64,000 nt of DNA from Alphaproteobacteria bacterium (GTDB lineage: Bacteria > Pseudomonadota > Alphaproteobacteria > Sphingomonadales > Kordiimonadaceae): the NCBI GenBank assembly GCA_006226495.1, contig SBGU01000056.1:147294-211293 (forward strand), written 5' to 3'. A program made the translations under genes and the position numbers. The notes beneath the pieces are model-generated. The model saw only the letters and a program-made list of their open reading frames with translations. It did no database searches and was not told the DNA's origin. Below are positions 1-8,876 of the stretch, in pieces (the first letter of the stretch is position 1; each line of letters opens with the position of its first letter).

Positions 1-862
1 GGTCATAGATGTTGGTGCGGTCGTCGGGGTCGACAAAAGCACGGAAATCGTCAGGCGACGAACCATCGGTGCCGGCGATGCGGGTGATGCGGCCCCCGAG
101 CGGCGATCCGGAATAGCGGCCATAGGGCGACGTGGTCGACAGGCCATTGAGCGGCACCGCCGTCAGTTCCCGGTCCTCGGTATAGATTTCCTTCTGGTCG
201 GTAAACATGGCGGACACCATGACCGAGCCCTTGTCGAAGGTTTTGCCCCAGGTGGCGTCGAAGCTCATGGTTTCGCCGTCACCGCGGCTCGTGATGCCGC
301 CATAACCGTTGACTTCGATACCGTCCATCTTGCGGGTATGGATATTCACCACACCGGCGATGGCATCGGCGCCATAAATGGCGGTGGCGCCGTCCTTCAG
401 CACTTCGACCCGGCCGATGATCGACTGCGGGATGGTGTTGAGGTCGACAAAGTCGCGGAAGCCGCGTGTGCCGGAACCCGCCACCCAGCGGTGGCCGTTC
501 ACCAGAATGAGCGCACGGTTGGCGCCCAGGTTGCGCAGGTTCAGGCTGGATGTGCCGTGGCTGACACCGCCCGAACCGTTGGAGTTGAGGCTGAAGCCCA
601 CCCCCGGCAGTTCCTGCAGCATTTCGCCGGTGGACACCAGGCCCGTGGCGATCAGGTCGTCTTCGGACAGGGTGAAGATGGGGCTGTTGGCCACTTCGTC
701 CTTGCGCTTGATGCGGGTACCGACGATGGCAACCTCTTCGATGGCGACATCTTCTGTCGCGGCTTCCTGTGCCAGGGCCGGCAGGCTGTAGCCGGTCGTC
801 CCGAGGAACGAACCCAGCATCAAGACCCCCAGTCCCGAATATCTGTGGTGTTTGTTGGACAT
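1..862 (-). CDS. TonB-dependent receptor, 5' part (runs off the window)
   Basis: The frame opens with ATG at 860-862 behind a GGGAGG ribosome-binding site and stays open to base 1, so only about the first 287 residues are seen. They comprise a signal peptide ending near LPALAQ, a TonB-box-like stretch (IEEVAIVGTR), and a plug domain with LRNLGANRALILVNG and RVEVLKDGATAIYGADAIAGVVN. This is the layout of outer-membrane receptors that import ligands using TonB/ExbBD energy. It is of the same general type as the receptor at 14.2 kb (shared LRxL, LxLxNGxR and YGxDAIAGVxN motifs). The substrate cannot be read from the sequence, and the barrel lies outside the window. Confidence 0.93.
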   Translation of the reverse strand, partial: MSNKHHRYSGLGVLMLGSFLGTTGYSLPALAQEAATEDVAIEEVAIVGTRIKRKDEVANSPIFTLSEDDLIATGLVSTGEMLQELPGVGFSLNSNGSGGVSHGTSSLNLRNLGANRALILVNGHRWVAGSGTRGFRDFVDLNTIPQSIIGRVEVLKDGATAIYGADAIAGVVNIHTRKMDGIEVNGYGGITSRGDGETMSFDATWGKTFDKGSVMVSAMFTDQKEIYTEDRELTAVPLNGLSTTSPYGRYSGSPLGGRITRIAGTDGSSPDDFRAFVDPDDRTNIYD

Positions 863-1009
863 TTTGTTTTTTCCTCCCGGAGCATGGGCCCGGCGTCTGC
901 GCCGTGGCTTCCTCAAGTCCTGGAAAGCCTAGGGGAGGGTTTCACCGGCATTCAATATCATGACATTTTTTCCCGGGCCCATTCCGGAAATGCATGGGAT
1001 GCGCGGCAC

Positions 1010-1037
1010 AAAAAAAGCGCCCCACGAAGGGGCGCCC
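1010..1037 (-). terminator. Rho-independent terminator of the small unknown gene
   Basis: Read leftward, a stem GCGCCCC/GGGGCGC closes a short loop and is followed by seven T residues (complement of 1010-1016). It lies 32 bp past the stop of the gene ending at 1069. Confidence 0.8.
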
Positions 1038-1068
1038 AAGGGGGATTCCGATACTTGTTGCCGGCTGA

Positions 1069-1416
1069 TCATTGGGGATAGTCGGTGTGCGCGGGCACGG
1101 GGCGTTCGCAGATACTGTCGATCACAAAACCCTGCGCCCAGGGGTACATGGTCTTCAAAATACGGGCGAGCGCGATCTCGTCCGCGGCAGCCACCAGACT
1201 ATGCTGCCCATCCGCCCAGCGGTCATTGAAGTATGGATGTTCCCTATTGTTTTTAAGGCAGGCGCGCACCTCGCGGTTATGGACCACCACCTCGAAAACC
1301 CTGAGTGCGGCGGCCTCCTGCCGGAAGCCGGCGGCGCGCAGTTCCTCGCGCAGGCCGTCTATGGCGGGGTCCGCGCGCGGCTGTTTGCGGGCAAAGCTGG
1401 TAACGGGCTGGGCCAT
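1069..1416 (-). CDS. Small protein of unknown function, probable LysR target
   Basis: This encodes 115 residues and I do not recognise a family. The protein appears soluble, with no signal peptide or membrane segment. The N-terminal half is helical and charged (DGLREELRAAGFRQEAAALRVF), and the C-terminal half ends with WAQGFVIDSICERPVPAH. Support for it being real is a strong terminator directly downstream on the same strand and a T-N11-A palindrome 85-103 bp upstream that matches the one upstream of the adjacent lysR gene. The ribosome-binding site is weak (GGACGAG). The product could be a small metabolic or stress protein controlled by the LysR regulator, but that is inference. Confidence 0.6.
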   Translation of the reverse strand: MAQPVTSFARKQPRADPAIDGLREELRAAGFRQEAAALRVFEVVVHNREVRACLKNNREHPYFNDRWADGQHSLVAAADEIALARILKTMYPWAQGFVIDSICERPVPAHTDYPQ

Positions 1417-1500
1417 GGTCTCGTCCGGGCGCTGTTTCAGGTGCGCGCACCCTGCCTATGCACGTCCGATCATGCAATATGATGAGGTTTTTTCAGATAT

Positions 1501-1519
1501 CCATTCCAAAGCGGAATGG
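1501..1519. promoter_or_regulatory. LysR-type box 1: CCATTCC-N5-GGAATGG
   Basis: Perfect 7-bp arms around five bases, containing ATTCC-N5-GGAAT, which fits the LysR-family T-N11-A rule. It lies between the end of lysR (1522) and the start of the small gene (1416), where an activator of that gene would bind. The same core recurs upstream of lysR at 2502-2520. Confidence 0.6.
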
Positions 1520-1521
1520 TA

Positions 1522-2412
1522 TCAGGCGCCCGCGAAATAGGCCTTGCAGTGCGCGAGGAATGCCTGCGTCGCGCGTGACATCGGAATCTGGGACGAGGCC
1601 ACAAAGGCATACTGATGTTCGATCGAGGGTTCGAATGGAATGAGGGAAACACCCAGCCCCTTGTAGGTGCGGGCCATCAGTTCATTGACAATGGCCACAC
1701 CCACCCCCTGCGCCGCCAGCGCGCACGAGGCACCGATGGCATGGGTTTCGGCGCGCACATTCATGCGGGCATGGTTGTCGCGGAAGGCCTGTTGCACCGC
1801 GCGCTGGAACGCCCGGCCCTTGCCCAGCATCACCAGCGGTTCATTATGCAGGTCCTTCGGTGTCAGCACCTCGAATTTCTCAAACGCATGGCCGCGCTTG
1901 ACCACACACACGGTCTGGCAATTGACCATGGGTTCGATCATCAGGTTCGAATGGGTGACCGGCAGTTTCAGGAAACCGCAGTCGACCGCGCGGCACACCG
2001 CCTGTTCGACAATGGTTTCATGGTTGCGGCTGTCGATGGTGAACTGGATGTCCGGATAGGCGCGCAGGAAGGTGGCCACCACTTCGGCCAGCACACCTTC
2101 GACGAAGCTGGGCGGCCCCACGACCCGAAGCTGGCCCTTGGACAGGTTCCTCAGGTCATCGGCCATCAATTGCACCCGGTCGAAGCTCGACAGCGCCAGA
2201 TCGATTTCCTGGCACAGCTCCACAGCTTCGGGCAGCGCGATCAGCCGGCCCTTGTCACGGAAAAACAGTTCGAGGCCCAGTTCGTCCTCAAGCTGCGCCA
2301 ACTGGCGCGACACGGCGGACTGGGTGAGGCCAAGGTTGCGCGCCGCATCGGTAACAGAACCCGTGCGCATGATCTCGCGGAAGCTTTCCAGATTCCTGAT
2401 TTTCGGCCGCAT
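1522..2412 (-). CDS. LysR-family transcriptional regulator
   Basis: This encodes 296 residues, the usual LysR length. Residues 1-60 form the winged helix-turn-helix (FREIMRTGSVTDAARNLGLTQSAVSRQLAQLEDELG), and the remainder is a periplasmic-binding-protein-like effector domain. The effector is unknown. The gene is flanked by two copies of ATTCC-N5-GGAAT, one 90 bp upstream of its start and one between its end and the next gene. This suggests it controls itself and the small gene at 1069-1416. Its stop is 3 bp from box 1. No RBS of note was needed to choose this ATG, since the helix-turn-helix begins immediately after it. Confidence 0.92.
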   Translation of the reverse strand: MRPKIRNLESFREIMRTGSVTDAARNLGLTQSAVSRQLAQLEDELGLELFFRDKGRLIALPEAVELCQEIDLALSSFDRVQLMADDLRNLSKGQLRVVGPPSFVEGVLAEVVATFLRAYPDIQFTIDSRNHETIVEQAVCRAVDCGFLKLPVTHSNLMIEPMVNCQTVCVVKRGHAFEKFEVLTPKDLHNEPLVMLGKGRAFQRAVQQAFRDNHARMNVRAETHAIGASCALAAQGVGVAIVNELMARTYKGLGVSLIPFEPSIEHQYAFVASSQIPMSRATQAFLAHCKAYFAGA

Positions 2413-2501
2413 GGTGCCCGCATCCCGGCGCTGTTGGTACCCGGGCCAAGGGTAAGCCCGGTGCGTGGGTCATGCAAGGCCATTACCAAAAACGCATGCA
2501 G

Positions 2502-2520
2502 TCATTCCAGAATGGAATGG
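2502..2520. promoter_or_regulatory. LysR-type box 2: CATTCC-N5-GGAATG
   Basis: Six-bp arms (CATTCC/GGAATG) around AGAAT, with the same ATTCC-N5-GGAAT core as box 1. It is 90 bp upstream of the lysR start and just outside the stop codon of the PepSY gene, a position typical of a LysR autoregulatory site. Confidence 0.6.
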
Positions 2521-2522
2521 GC

Positions 2523-3755
2523 CTAGATCTGCTGGAAGACGGCCAGGGTCGCGAGGCACAGGCCGACAAGGGTTGCCAGCATGGCCGCATAACCGAACCG
2601 GCCCATACCCTGCCATGTGGCGCGCATAAAACCGGCAGTGCGCACCCCGGCCCGGTCCGCCGGCGCAATGCGCAGCCAGTAGATCACCACACCGCTGACC
2701 GCAAGGCCCGTGAGCACCAGCCCGAACAGGAACCAGATGAGCCGCACACCAAAACCGGCCCACTGGCCGAAATGCAGCGGGTCCGCCGCTTCGCTGATAC
2801 GCTGGTGGACCGTATGGTCCTCGCCCCTGAAAACCTGCATCACGGCACCCGTGTCGGCATCCAGCCAAACGGAATTGGCGCGTTCGCGCACCAGCCAGGC
2901 ATCGGCCTGACCCATCACCACCACACCGCCCGGTTTTTTGGGCGGGAAATAGACCGAGGTGATGCGCAAGTTCGGATAGGCCGCCTGTGCCGTGGCAACC
3001 AGCGTATCAAGCGCCGCACCGTCCGGGTTGGCCGCTGCAATTGCGGCCTTGGGCCGGGGTGCAGGCCGCGCGTTGCCGCCGCCCCATTCGATCAGGTACC
3101 AAAGCCCGGTGATGCCGATGAGCCCAACGAACCACAGGCACCATAGCCCCGCGAACCTGTGCAGGTCGCCCGTGAAGCGCCGGCCTTCGCCCCGGCGCCC
3201 AGGCCGCCATTTCGGCAGCCGGAAAAAGCCGCGCCACCATTTTTTGTAAACCACAAAGGCGGTGATGAAGGACGCCAGCATGGGGATGGACAGGAAAGCG
3301 ACAATGGGAATGCCGATACGGGTCGGCAGCATCAGGTGCCGGTGCAGTTCCCGGAACAGGCGTTGGGCGTTGAACCAGGAGGCAGTGTCCTGAACCTGGG
3401 CTGTTTCGGGGTTCATGTAAATGCGGAACCGCTCGCCGTTCGTATCCAGCACGATGGCTTCTGCCGCAAACCAGCCGCTATAGGGTGCGCTCAGGCGCTC
3501 GATGCGGGCGCCGGGCGCGGCAGCCTTGGCCGCGTCCATCAATTGCCCCCAGGAAGCGGACGGCGCACCGTCCGCACGGGTACTTTCCGGGTAGGCCCGA
3601 AGGCCGGGATCGATGAGCCAGTCAATCTCGTGCGACAGGGTCGCCAATGTGCCGGTCAAGAGGATGAAGCTCAGGAACAGGCTGAGCTTCAATCCCGCCC
3701 ACTGGTGAACGATCCACCAGCGCGACCGACCCTTTTGTGCCCCCCGGCCTGCCAT
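2523..3755 (-). CDS. PepSY-associated transmembrane protein (iron-uptake partner)
   Basis: This encodes 410 residues of the PepSY/PiuB-like inner-membrane family, often found beside siderophore receptors and proposed to act in ferric-siderophore reduction. An N-terminal membrane helix at about residues 24-42 is followed by a periplasmic domain. Further helices lie near 150-172 (PIVAFLSIPMLASFITAFVV), 205-228, 335-355 and 385-405. The start is 6 bp beyond the stop of the siderophore receptor, so the two are almost certainly one operon. Iron reduction or release is inferred from family and context; no catalytic motif is visible. Confidence 0.88.
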   Translation of the reverse strand: MAGRGAQKGRSRWWIVHQWAGLKLSLFLSFILLTGTLATLSHEIDWLIDPGLRAYPESTRADGAPSASWGQLMDAAKAAAPGARIERLSAPYSGWFAAEAIVLDTNGERFRIYMNPETAQVQDTASWFNAQRLFRELHRHLMLPTRIGIPIVAFLSIPMLASFITAFVVYKKWWRGFFRLPKWRPGRRGEGRRFTGDLHRFAGLWCLWFVGLIGITGLWYLIEWGGGNARPAPRPKAAIAAANPDGAALDTLVATAQAAYPNLRITSVYFPPKKPGGVVVMGQADAWLVRERANSVWLDADTGAVMQVFRGEDHTVHQRISEAADPLHFGQWAGFGVRLIWFLFGLVLTGLAVSGVVIYWLRIAPADRAGVRTAGFMRATWQGMGRFGYAAMLATLVGLCLATLAVFQQI

Positions 3756-3761
3756 GCTGGC

Positions 3762-5891
3762 CTAAAGCTTCCAGCGCAGTTCGACAAAGGCCGTGCGCGG
3801 TTCACCCGGGAAGTGGCCATCGCGTTCGATGAAGCCCGAAGCCGCATATTCCTTGTCGAACAGGTTATCAATGCGCAACAGCACGCTGATATTGTCGTTA
3901 ATCGGCTGGATCAGCGACGTATCGAATATGGTGTAGGCCTTCACGGTCTGACCGTCGATGCTCAGCCGCTTGGACACATACTCGGCACCAACGGCCACAG
4001 TGGTGCCGATGCCCGGCAACTGATAGCGGGTCCAGAGACCGGCCTGATGTTTGGGCGCATTCGCAAACCGGTCGCCAACCGCGTTGGTGAGCGACTGGCC
4101 CTCGACCGTGCCGGTGATGCGGGTGTCGTTATAGCCATAGTTGGCGGTCAGCACCCAGTCGCGCGTCAGGTCGGCGGAAATCTCGACCTCGAAGCCCTTG
4201 GCGGTGACTTCACCGATGGGGGTCAGGTCGTCGACCCCGTCGGTCGCATTGCCGTTCGGGTCCGTCTGCAACATGTTCTGGCGCTTGATCTGATAGACCG
4301 CAAAATTGGCCTGGACGGCACCGTCCAGAAGCGCGGTCTTGATGCCTGCCTCCCACTGTTCCCCGGTCATCGGGTTGAAGGGCCCGCCGGCCAGCGGGTC
4401 CTGCGACGAAACGCTTTGCGGCTCGAAACTTTGCGACCAGCTTGCATAGAGCGACACATCGTCCCTGAGCTTGAAGATCGGGCCGGCGCGGAAGGTCCAG
4501 TCGCCGTTCGAATAGTTTTCGCCCGAAACCAGGTCTTCGTCGTCGAAACGGTCGTACCGCACACCGCCGATCAGGATCAGGCGGTCGGTAACGGCAAACT
4601 GGTCCTGCAGATAAAAGCCATAGCGGGTGGAACGGGTGTTGGTGGAGCGGAGCGCATAACTGTCCAGGTCATACATGGACGCGCCCGAGGTGCCGTAAAC
4701 CGGGTCCTCGAGGTCAAGCGGGGTCACATCGCCGCGCGGGACCGTGCGGCCCCAGAAAGTTGCATCCTCGCGGTACCAGTCGGCACCCACCAGGACCTTG
4801 TTCTTGTGGCCGGCAATCTCGCGGTCGAACGACGCGGTGCCCGAGAAGGTCAGGCCATCGGTTTCGCGTTCCTGGTCCCGAAGTTCCCTGAGCGAACTGT
4901 CGATCAGCCCGTCATTGTCGGTGTCCAGGAACCCGCGGGGTTCGTGATACTGCTGGCGTTCAAGCGCGGTGAAATAGCGCACGGCAACTTCGGTCGAGAT
5001 GCCTTCACCCGGTTCAGCCTGCAGGCGCGCCTGGTAGGTGGTGGCCTTGAGGTTCAGGAAATCGGTCGGTTCGTTGGCGTTCCAACTGATGTCGGCCAGG
5101 AAATTGCCTTCGTCATCCACCGGCACGCCGCGCAGGCGCGCGCCCTGCATCTTCTGGTCATAATGCGCCACCTGGGTGATCAGGCGGGCGGCCTCGCCCA
5201 GCTTGAAAGTCAGGCCACCATCCAGGATGGTCGACTTGTCATGTGTGTTGTTGCGGAAGGGCTTCATGTCCTCATACAGCGCGCCGGCGCGGCCCAGGAT
5301 GGTGCCCGATTTGTTCAAGGGTCCGGAAATCTCGCCCGAGGCACCATAACGGTCGTAATTGCCCAGGGTCAGGTCAGCGCTGGCGGCCAGTTCTTCTGTC
5401 GGGGTTTTGGTGACATAGTTGATCAGGCCACCCGGCTCACCCGGACCATACAGCATGCCGGCGGGGCCTTTCAGCACTTCAACCCGTTCGATATTGAACA
5501 GCTTGGGCACCGAAAAGGCGATGAAGGGGTTGCCGCGCAGGCTGTCATAGAACACCTGGTCCTGCCGGAAACCCCGGAAGGTAACGCCCGAATAGCTGAA
5601 GGTCGTGATGCCGGCGATGTTGCGGTAAAGGTCGGTCATGTCGCGCGCACCCTGGTCTTCGATCAGGGCTGCATTCAGAATGGTCACCGACTGCGGGATA
5701 TCGAGCGGATCGTCCGCGCCGCGCACGACGCTAGTGGCACCGACCCGGTAAAGGGTCTGGGCCCGACCGGTAACCACGATTTCAGTGACCGTATCATCGT
5801 CGTCGCCGGCTTCGGCATGAGCGGGCAGTGCGGCCACCATCGCGGCGGCGCTGGCGGTGAAAAGACAAAAGGCTTTAAACGGAAATTTCAT
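3762..5891 (-). CDS. TonB-dependent siderophore receptor
   Basis: This encodes 709 residues. A signal peptide (cleavage near ALPAHA) is followed by a TonB box (TEIVVTGRAQ, about residues 36-45), a plug with FRGFRQDQVFYDSLRGN and VEVLKGPAGMLYGPGEPGG, and a C-terminal barrel. The LYGPGEPGGLINYVTK plug signature is typical of FhuA/FhuE/FpvA-type siderophore receptors. It should import ferric siderophore across the outer membrane. A Fur-like box and a second palindrome precede it, consistent with iron repression. The PepSY membrane protein follows 6 bp later. The cognate siderophore cannot be identified. Confidence 0.93.
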   Translation of the reverse strand: MKFPFKAFCLFTASAAAMVAALPAHAEAGDDDDTVTEIVVTGRAQTLYRVGATSVVRGADDPLDIPQSVTILNAALIEDQGARDMTDLYRNIAGITTFSYSGVTFRGFRQDQVFYDSLRGNPFIAFSVPKLFNIERVEVLKGPAGMLYGPGEPGGLINYVTKTPTEELAASADLTLGNYDRYGASGEISGPLNKSGTILGRAGALYEDMKPFRNNTHDKSTILDGGLTFKLGEAARLITQVAHYDQKMQGARLRGVPVDDEGNFLADISWNANEPTDFLNLKATTYQARLQAEPGEGISTEVAVRYFTALERQQYHEPRGFLDTDNDGLIDSSLRELRDQERETDGLTFSGTASFDREIAGHKNKVLVGADWYREDATFWGRTVPRGDVTPLDLEDPVYGTSGASMYDLDSYALRSTNTRSTRYGFYLQDQFAVTDRLILIGGVRYDRFDDEDLVSGENYSNGDWTFRAGPIFKLRDDVSLYASWSQSFEPQSVSSQDPLAGGPFNPMTGEQWEAGIKTALLDGAVQANFAVYQIKRQNMLQTDPNGNATDGVDDLTPIGEVTAKGFEVEISADLTRDWVLTANYGYNDTRITGTVEGQSLTNAVGDRFANAPKHQAGLWTRYQLPGIGTTVAVGAEYVSKRLSIDGQTVKAYTIFDTSLIQPINDNISVLLRIDNLFDKEYAASGFIERDGHFPGEPRTAFVELRWKL

Positions 5892-5917
5892 TGGCTGGCT
5901 CCCTGTGCTGGGAACCT

Positions 5918-5936
5918 GATAATGAGAATAAGTCTT
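5918..5936. promoter_or_regulatory. Fur-like box upstream of the siderophore receptor
   Basis: GATAATGAGAATAAGTCTT agrees with the 19-bp Fur consensus at 14 positions by eye. It lies 27-45 bp upstream of the receptor ATG, inside the likely promoter or leader. The match is imperfect in the right half. Confidence 0.5.
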
Positions 5937-5952
5937 ACCATCAAGAAATAAA

Positions 5953-5967
5953 TGCGAATGGTTCGCA
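5953..5967. promoter_or_regulatory. Second palindrome TGCGAATGGTTCGCA
   Basis: An inverted repeat (TGCGAA-N3-TTCGCA) 17 bp from the Fur-like box, in the same receptor promoter region. Its 15-bp 7-1-7 shape resembles Fur-family sites, so it may be a second binding site or belong to another iron regulator. Confidence 0.4.
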
Positions 5968-6166
5968 ACTTTTCGGATTGGGCTGCAACCTGCACCACAA
6001 ATAAAAACCCATGCGTGCTTTTATTGACCCACTCTACCTTATGATTGCATTTTATGCCGATTGCTCACAGATTTGTGCGCCGGCCCCGGTACACGACCTT
6101 GACCTCCGTCAAACGCTGGTGCCGCCGCGCGTGGCATGATCCCTTTGCACATTCGATGGGGGATAT

Positions 6167-8743
6167 ATGGCGACCGATGCACCTTCGCAGGACCATGCAA
6201 GTTATGCGCAGTTGCCGCCTGCGGCAGCCGCGCAATGTTTTCAGGTCGAACCCGCCCATGGGCTGACCATGACCCAGGTCGCGGACCGGCTTGAACTTTA
6301 TGGCCCCAACAATCTTGGCGAACCCGAAACCCGGGCCGGGTTCGATATTCTGATCGACCAGTTCAGAAGCCTTTTGGCCCTGCTGCTGACCGGTGCTGCC
6401 GTGCTGTCGTTCCTGTTCGAGGATATGGCCGAAGGCATTGCCATCCTTGTGGTGCTGGCCATCAATGCCGCCATCGGCTTCTGGGCCGAAATGAAGGCCG
6501 AAACCTCGATGGCGGCGCTCAGGCAAATGGGGCGCACCACCAGCCGGGTCCGGCGCGAAGGCCGCGTAAACCAGATACCGGCCGACGATCTTGTGCCCGG
6601 CGACATCCTGCTTCTGGAAGCAGGCGACATTGTCACCGCCGATGTACGGCTTCTGGAAAGCGCGCGCCTGCAATGCGACGAATCGCTGCTGACCGGCGAA
6701 TCCGTCCCGGTGGACAAGGACGCCACCCCGGGCCGCGCCGGCACCGCCGAGGCGGCCACCCTTGCCTTCAAAGGCACCGCCATCACGCGCGGGCACGCCA
6801 CCGGGCTGGTGCTGGCAACCGGGCGCAGCACCCGGCTGGGTGAAATCGCCACCCTGGCCGACACGGCGGTCGCAAATGTTTCACCGCTGGAACGACGGCT
6901 GGCGAAACTGTCGGAACAACTGCTTCTGGTGGTACTGGGCCTGATGGTGGTGCTGGCGGCCGGCGGCATCCTGGCCGGATACAACATGCTCGTGATGGTC
7001 AAGACCGCGATCGCTCTGGCGGTTGCGGCCATTCCCGAAGGCCTGCCGATTGTCGCGACCCTGGCGCTGGCGCGCGGCATGTGGAAACTGGCCGCCCGCA
7101 ACGCGCTGATCGAACGCCTGTCTGCGGTCGAAACCCTGGGGTCGGTGACGGTGATCCTGACCGACAAGACCGGCACCCTGACTGAAAACCGCATGACCGT
7201 ATCGGAACTGCTGGCCCCGGATGGCACGGACCCGGCCCGCCTGTTGCGTGTTGCCGCCCTGTGCCACAGCGGGGGCGAACCGGACCAGATGGCCGACCCG
7301 ATGGAACGGGCGCTGGTGACCGCAGCGCAAAAAGCCGGGCAGGACAAGGCCACGTGCGAAGCCCGCCATCCCCGCCTTGGCGACGAGGCCTTCGACCCCC
7401 ATGTGCGCATGATGGCCACCATCCATGCCGATGGCAGCCACTATCTGTTTGCGGTCAAGGGCGCGCCCGAAGCGGTGCTGGCGGCTGCCACCCGCATCGC
7501 GGCCCCCGGCGGCGACCAGCCCCTGACCGACGATGCCCGCGTCCGTTGGTTGGAAAAAGCCCAGGGGCTGGCGGCACAGGGCCTGCGTCTTATCGCAATT
7601 GCCGACAAGACCGCTGCCAGCGCCGCCGACAAACCGTATGACGGGCTGACCTTCCTGGGCCTTGTGGGGCTCGAGGACCCCCTGCGCGCCGACGCGGCCG
7701 CCGCTGTCCGCGCGGCACAGGGTGCCGGTGTGCGGGTCGTGATGGCGACCGGCGACAGCGCCGCCACCGCCGGTGCCATTGCGGCAGAGGCCGGCATTCA
7801 TCAGGCAGGCGGCACGGTCATCGAAGGCTCTGCCTTCACTGGCGCCGCCCTGCCCGCCGACGACATTCTGGCCACCGGTGTTTTCGCGCGCATGAGCCCG
7901 AAGGAAAAACTGAAGCTGATCGAACTGCACCAGAAGGCGGGCGCCGTGGTTGCCATGACCGGCGACGGCGTGAACGACGCCCCGGCGCTCAGACAGGCGG
8001 ATGTCGGCATTGCCATGGGGCTGCGTGGCACCGAGGTGGCCAAGGAAGCCGCCGCCATGATCCTGAAGGATGATGCCTTTGCCTCCATTGTGGCGGCGAT
8101 CCAGCAGGGGCGCGTGATCTATGCCAACATCCGCACCTTCGTGATCTATCTGATGTCCTGCAACCTGAGCGAGGTCCTGGTGGTCACCCTGTGCCTGCTG
8201 GCGGGCCTGCCCCTGCCCTTGTTGCCGCTGCAGATCCTGTTCCTCAATCTGGTGACGGATGTGTTCCCTGCCCTCGCGCTCGGGTTCGGGCGGGGCGACA
8301 GGGACATCCTGATGCGCCCGCCACGGCCGACCGGCGAATCGATGCTGCAGCGCCGGCACTGGCTTGCCATCACCGCCTATGCCGCGCTGATGACCGCATC
8401 GGTAACCGCCGCCTTTGCCTGGGCCAGCGCACGCGCGGGCATGGTGCCCGATTATGCCGGCACCGTAGCCTTCCTGTCGCTTGCCTTTGGCCAGCTTTGG
8501 CATGTGTTCAACATGCGCAGCCGCCGGACGCCGCTGTTCAACAACGGCATCGTGCGCAACCCTTTCATCTGGGTCGCTGAAGGCCTGTGCCTGTTGCTTC
8601 TTGCCGCGGCCATGAAGGTGCCGGCGCTGGCAGCGGTATTGTACCTTGCGCCTCTTGATGGTGCCGGCTGGGCCGTGGTGCTGGGCGCAAGCCTGATCCC
8701 GCTGGTGTTGGCGCAGGCCGCCAAGTCGGCCTTCAGGAAGTAG
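6167..8743 (+). CDS. Cation-transporting P-type ATPase (P2 type)
   Basis: This encodes 858 residues. Features in order are an N-terminal cation-ATPase domain, the actuator motif LLTGES (about 175), membrane helix 4 with AAIPEGLPIV, the phosphorylation motif DKTGTLTENRMT with Asp about 333, and the TGDGVNDAPAL hinge. The C-terminal helices include LNLVTDVFPALALGFGRGD. PEGL in helix 4 and NLVTD in helix 6 are shared with Ca2+- and Na+-type P2 pumps, so calcium or another hard cation is likely, but the ion is not certain. A GGGGGA ribosome-binding site precedes the ATG. No obvious partner genes are adjacent. Confidence 0.92.
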   Translation: MATDAPSQDHASYAQLPPAAAAQCFQVEPAHGLTMTQVADRLELYGPNNLGEPETRAGFDILIDQFRSLLALLLTGAAVLSFLFEDMAEGIAILVVLAINAAIGFWAEMKAETSMAALRQMGRTTSRVRREGRVNQIPADDLVPGDILLLEAGDIVTADVRLLESARLQCDESLLTGESVPVDKDATPGRAGTAEAATLAFKGTAITRGHATGLVLATGRSTRLGEIATLADTAVANVSPLERRLAKLSEQLLLVVLGLMVVLAAGGILAGYNMLVMVKTAIALAVAAIPEGLPIVATLALARGMWKLAARNALIERLSAVETLGSVTVILTDKTGTLTENRMTVSELLAPDGTDPARLLRVAALCHSGGEPDQMADPMERALVTAAQKAGQDKATCEARHPRLGDEAFDPHVRMMATIHADGSHYLFAVKGAPEAVLAAATRIAAPGGDQPLTDDARVRWLEKAQGLAAQGLRLIAIADKTAASAADKPYDGLTFLGLVGLEDPLRADAAAAVRAAQGAGVRVVMATGDSAATAGAIAAEAGIHQAGGTVIEGSAFTGAALPADDILATGVFARMSPKEKLKLIELHQKAGAVVAMTGDGVNDAPALRQADVGIAMGLRGTEVAKEAAAMILKDDAFASIVAAIQQGRVIYANIRTFVIYLMSCNLSEVLVVTLCLLAGLPLPLLPLQILFLNLVTDVFPALALGFGRGDRDILMRPPRPTGESMLQRRHWLAITAYAALMTASVTAAFAWASARAGMVPDYAGTVAFLSLAFGQLWHVFNMRSRRTPLFNNGIVRNPFIWVAEGLCLLLLAAAMKVPALAAVLYLAPLDGAGWAVVLGASLIPLVLAQAAKSAFRK

Positions 8744-8876
8744 AGCCAAACATGACCGGAATCGAGGCGGCGGCGCGCGCCGCCTTCGGGCAGCTCTAAA
8801 AAAAATCTGGCGGGACAGCCCCGTCTGGCCCTAGGTTTGATGCCCATGGAACAAGGACAGGGAGAGCCTGAGGCCA

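Noticed and set aside
3159..5951. A very long rightward open reading frame opposite the siderophore receptor
   Set aside because: It is the GC-rich antisense shadow of a receptor with clear motifs and a proper start; no ribosome-binding site or recognisable domain of its own. The same applies to the long antisense frames opposite 14198-16816 and 26262-28700.
8766..8784. GC-rich hairpin GGCGGCG/CGCCGCC after the P-type ATPase
   Set aside because: Strong stem but no T tract at its base on either strand, so not called as an intrinsic terminator.
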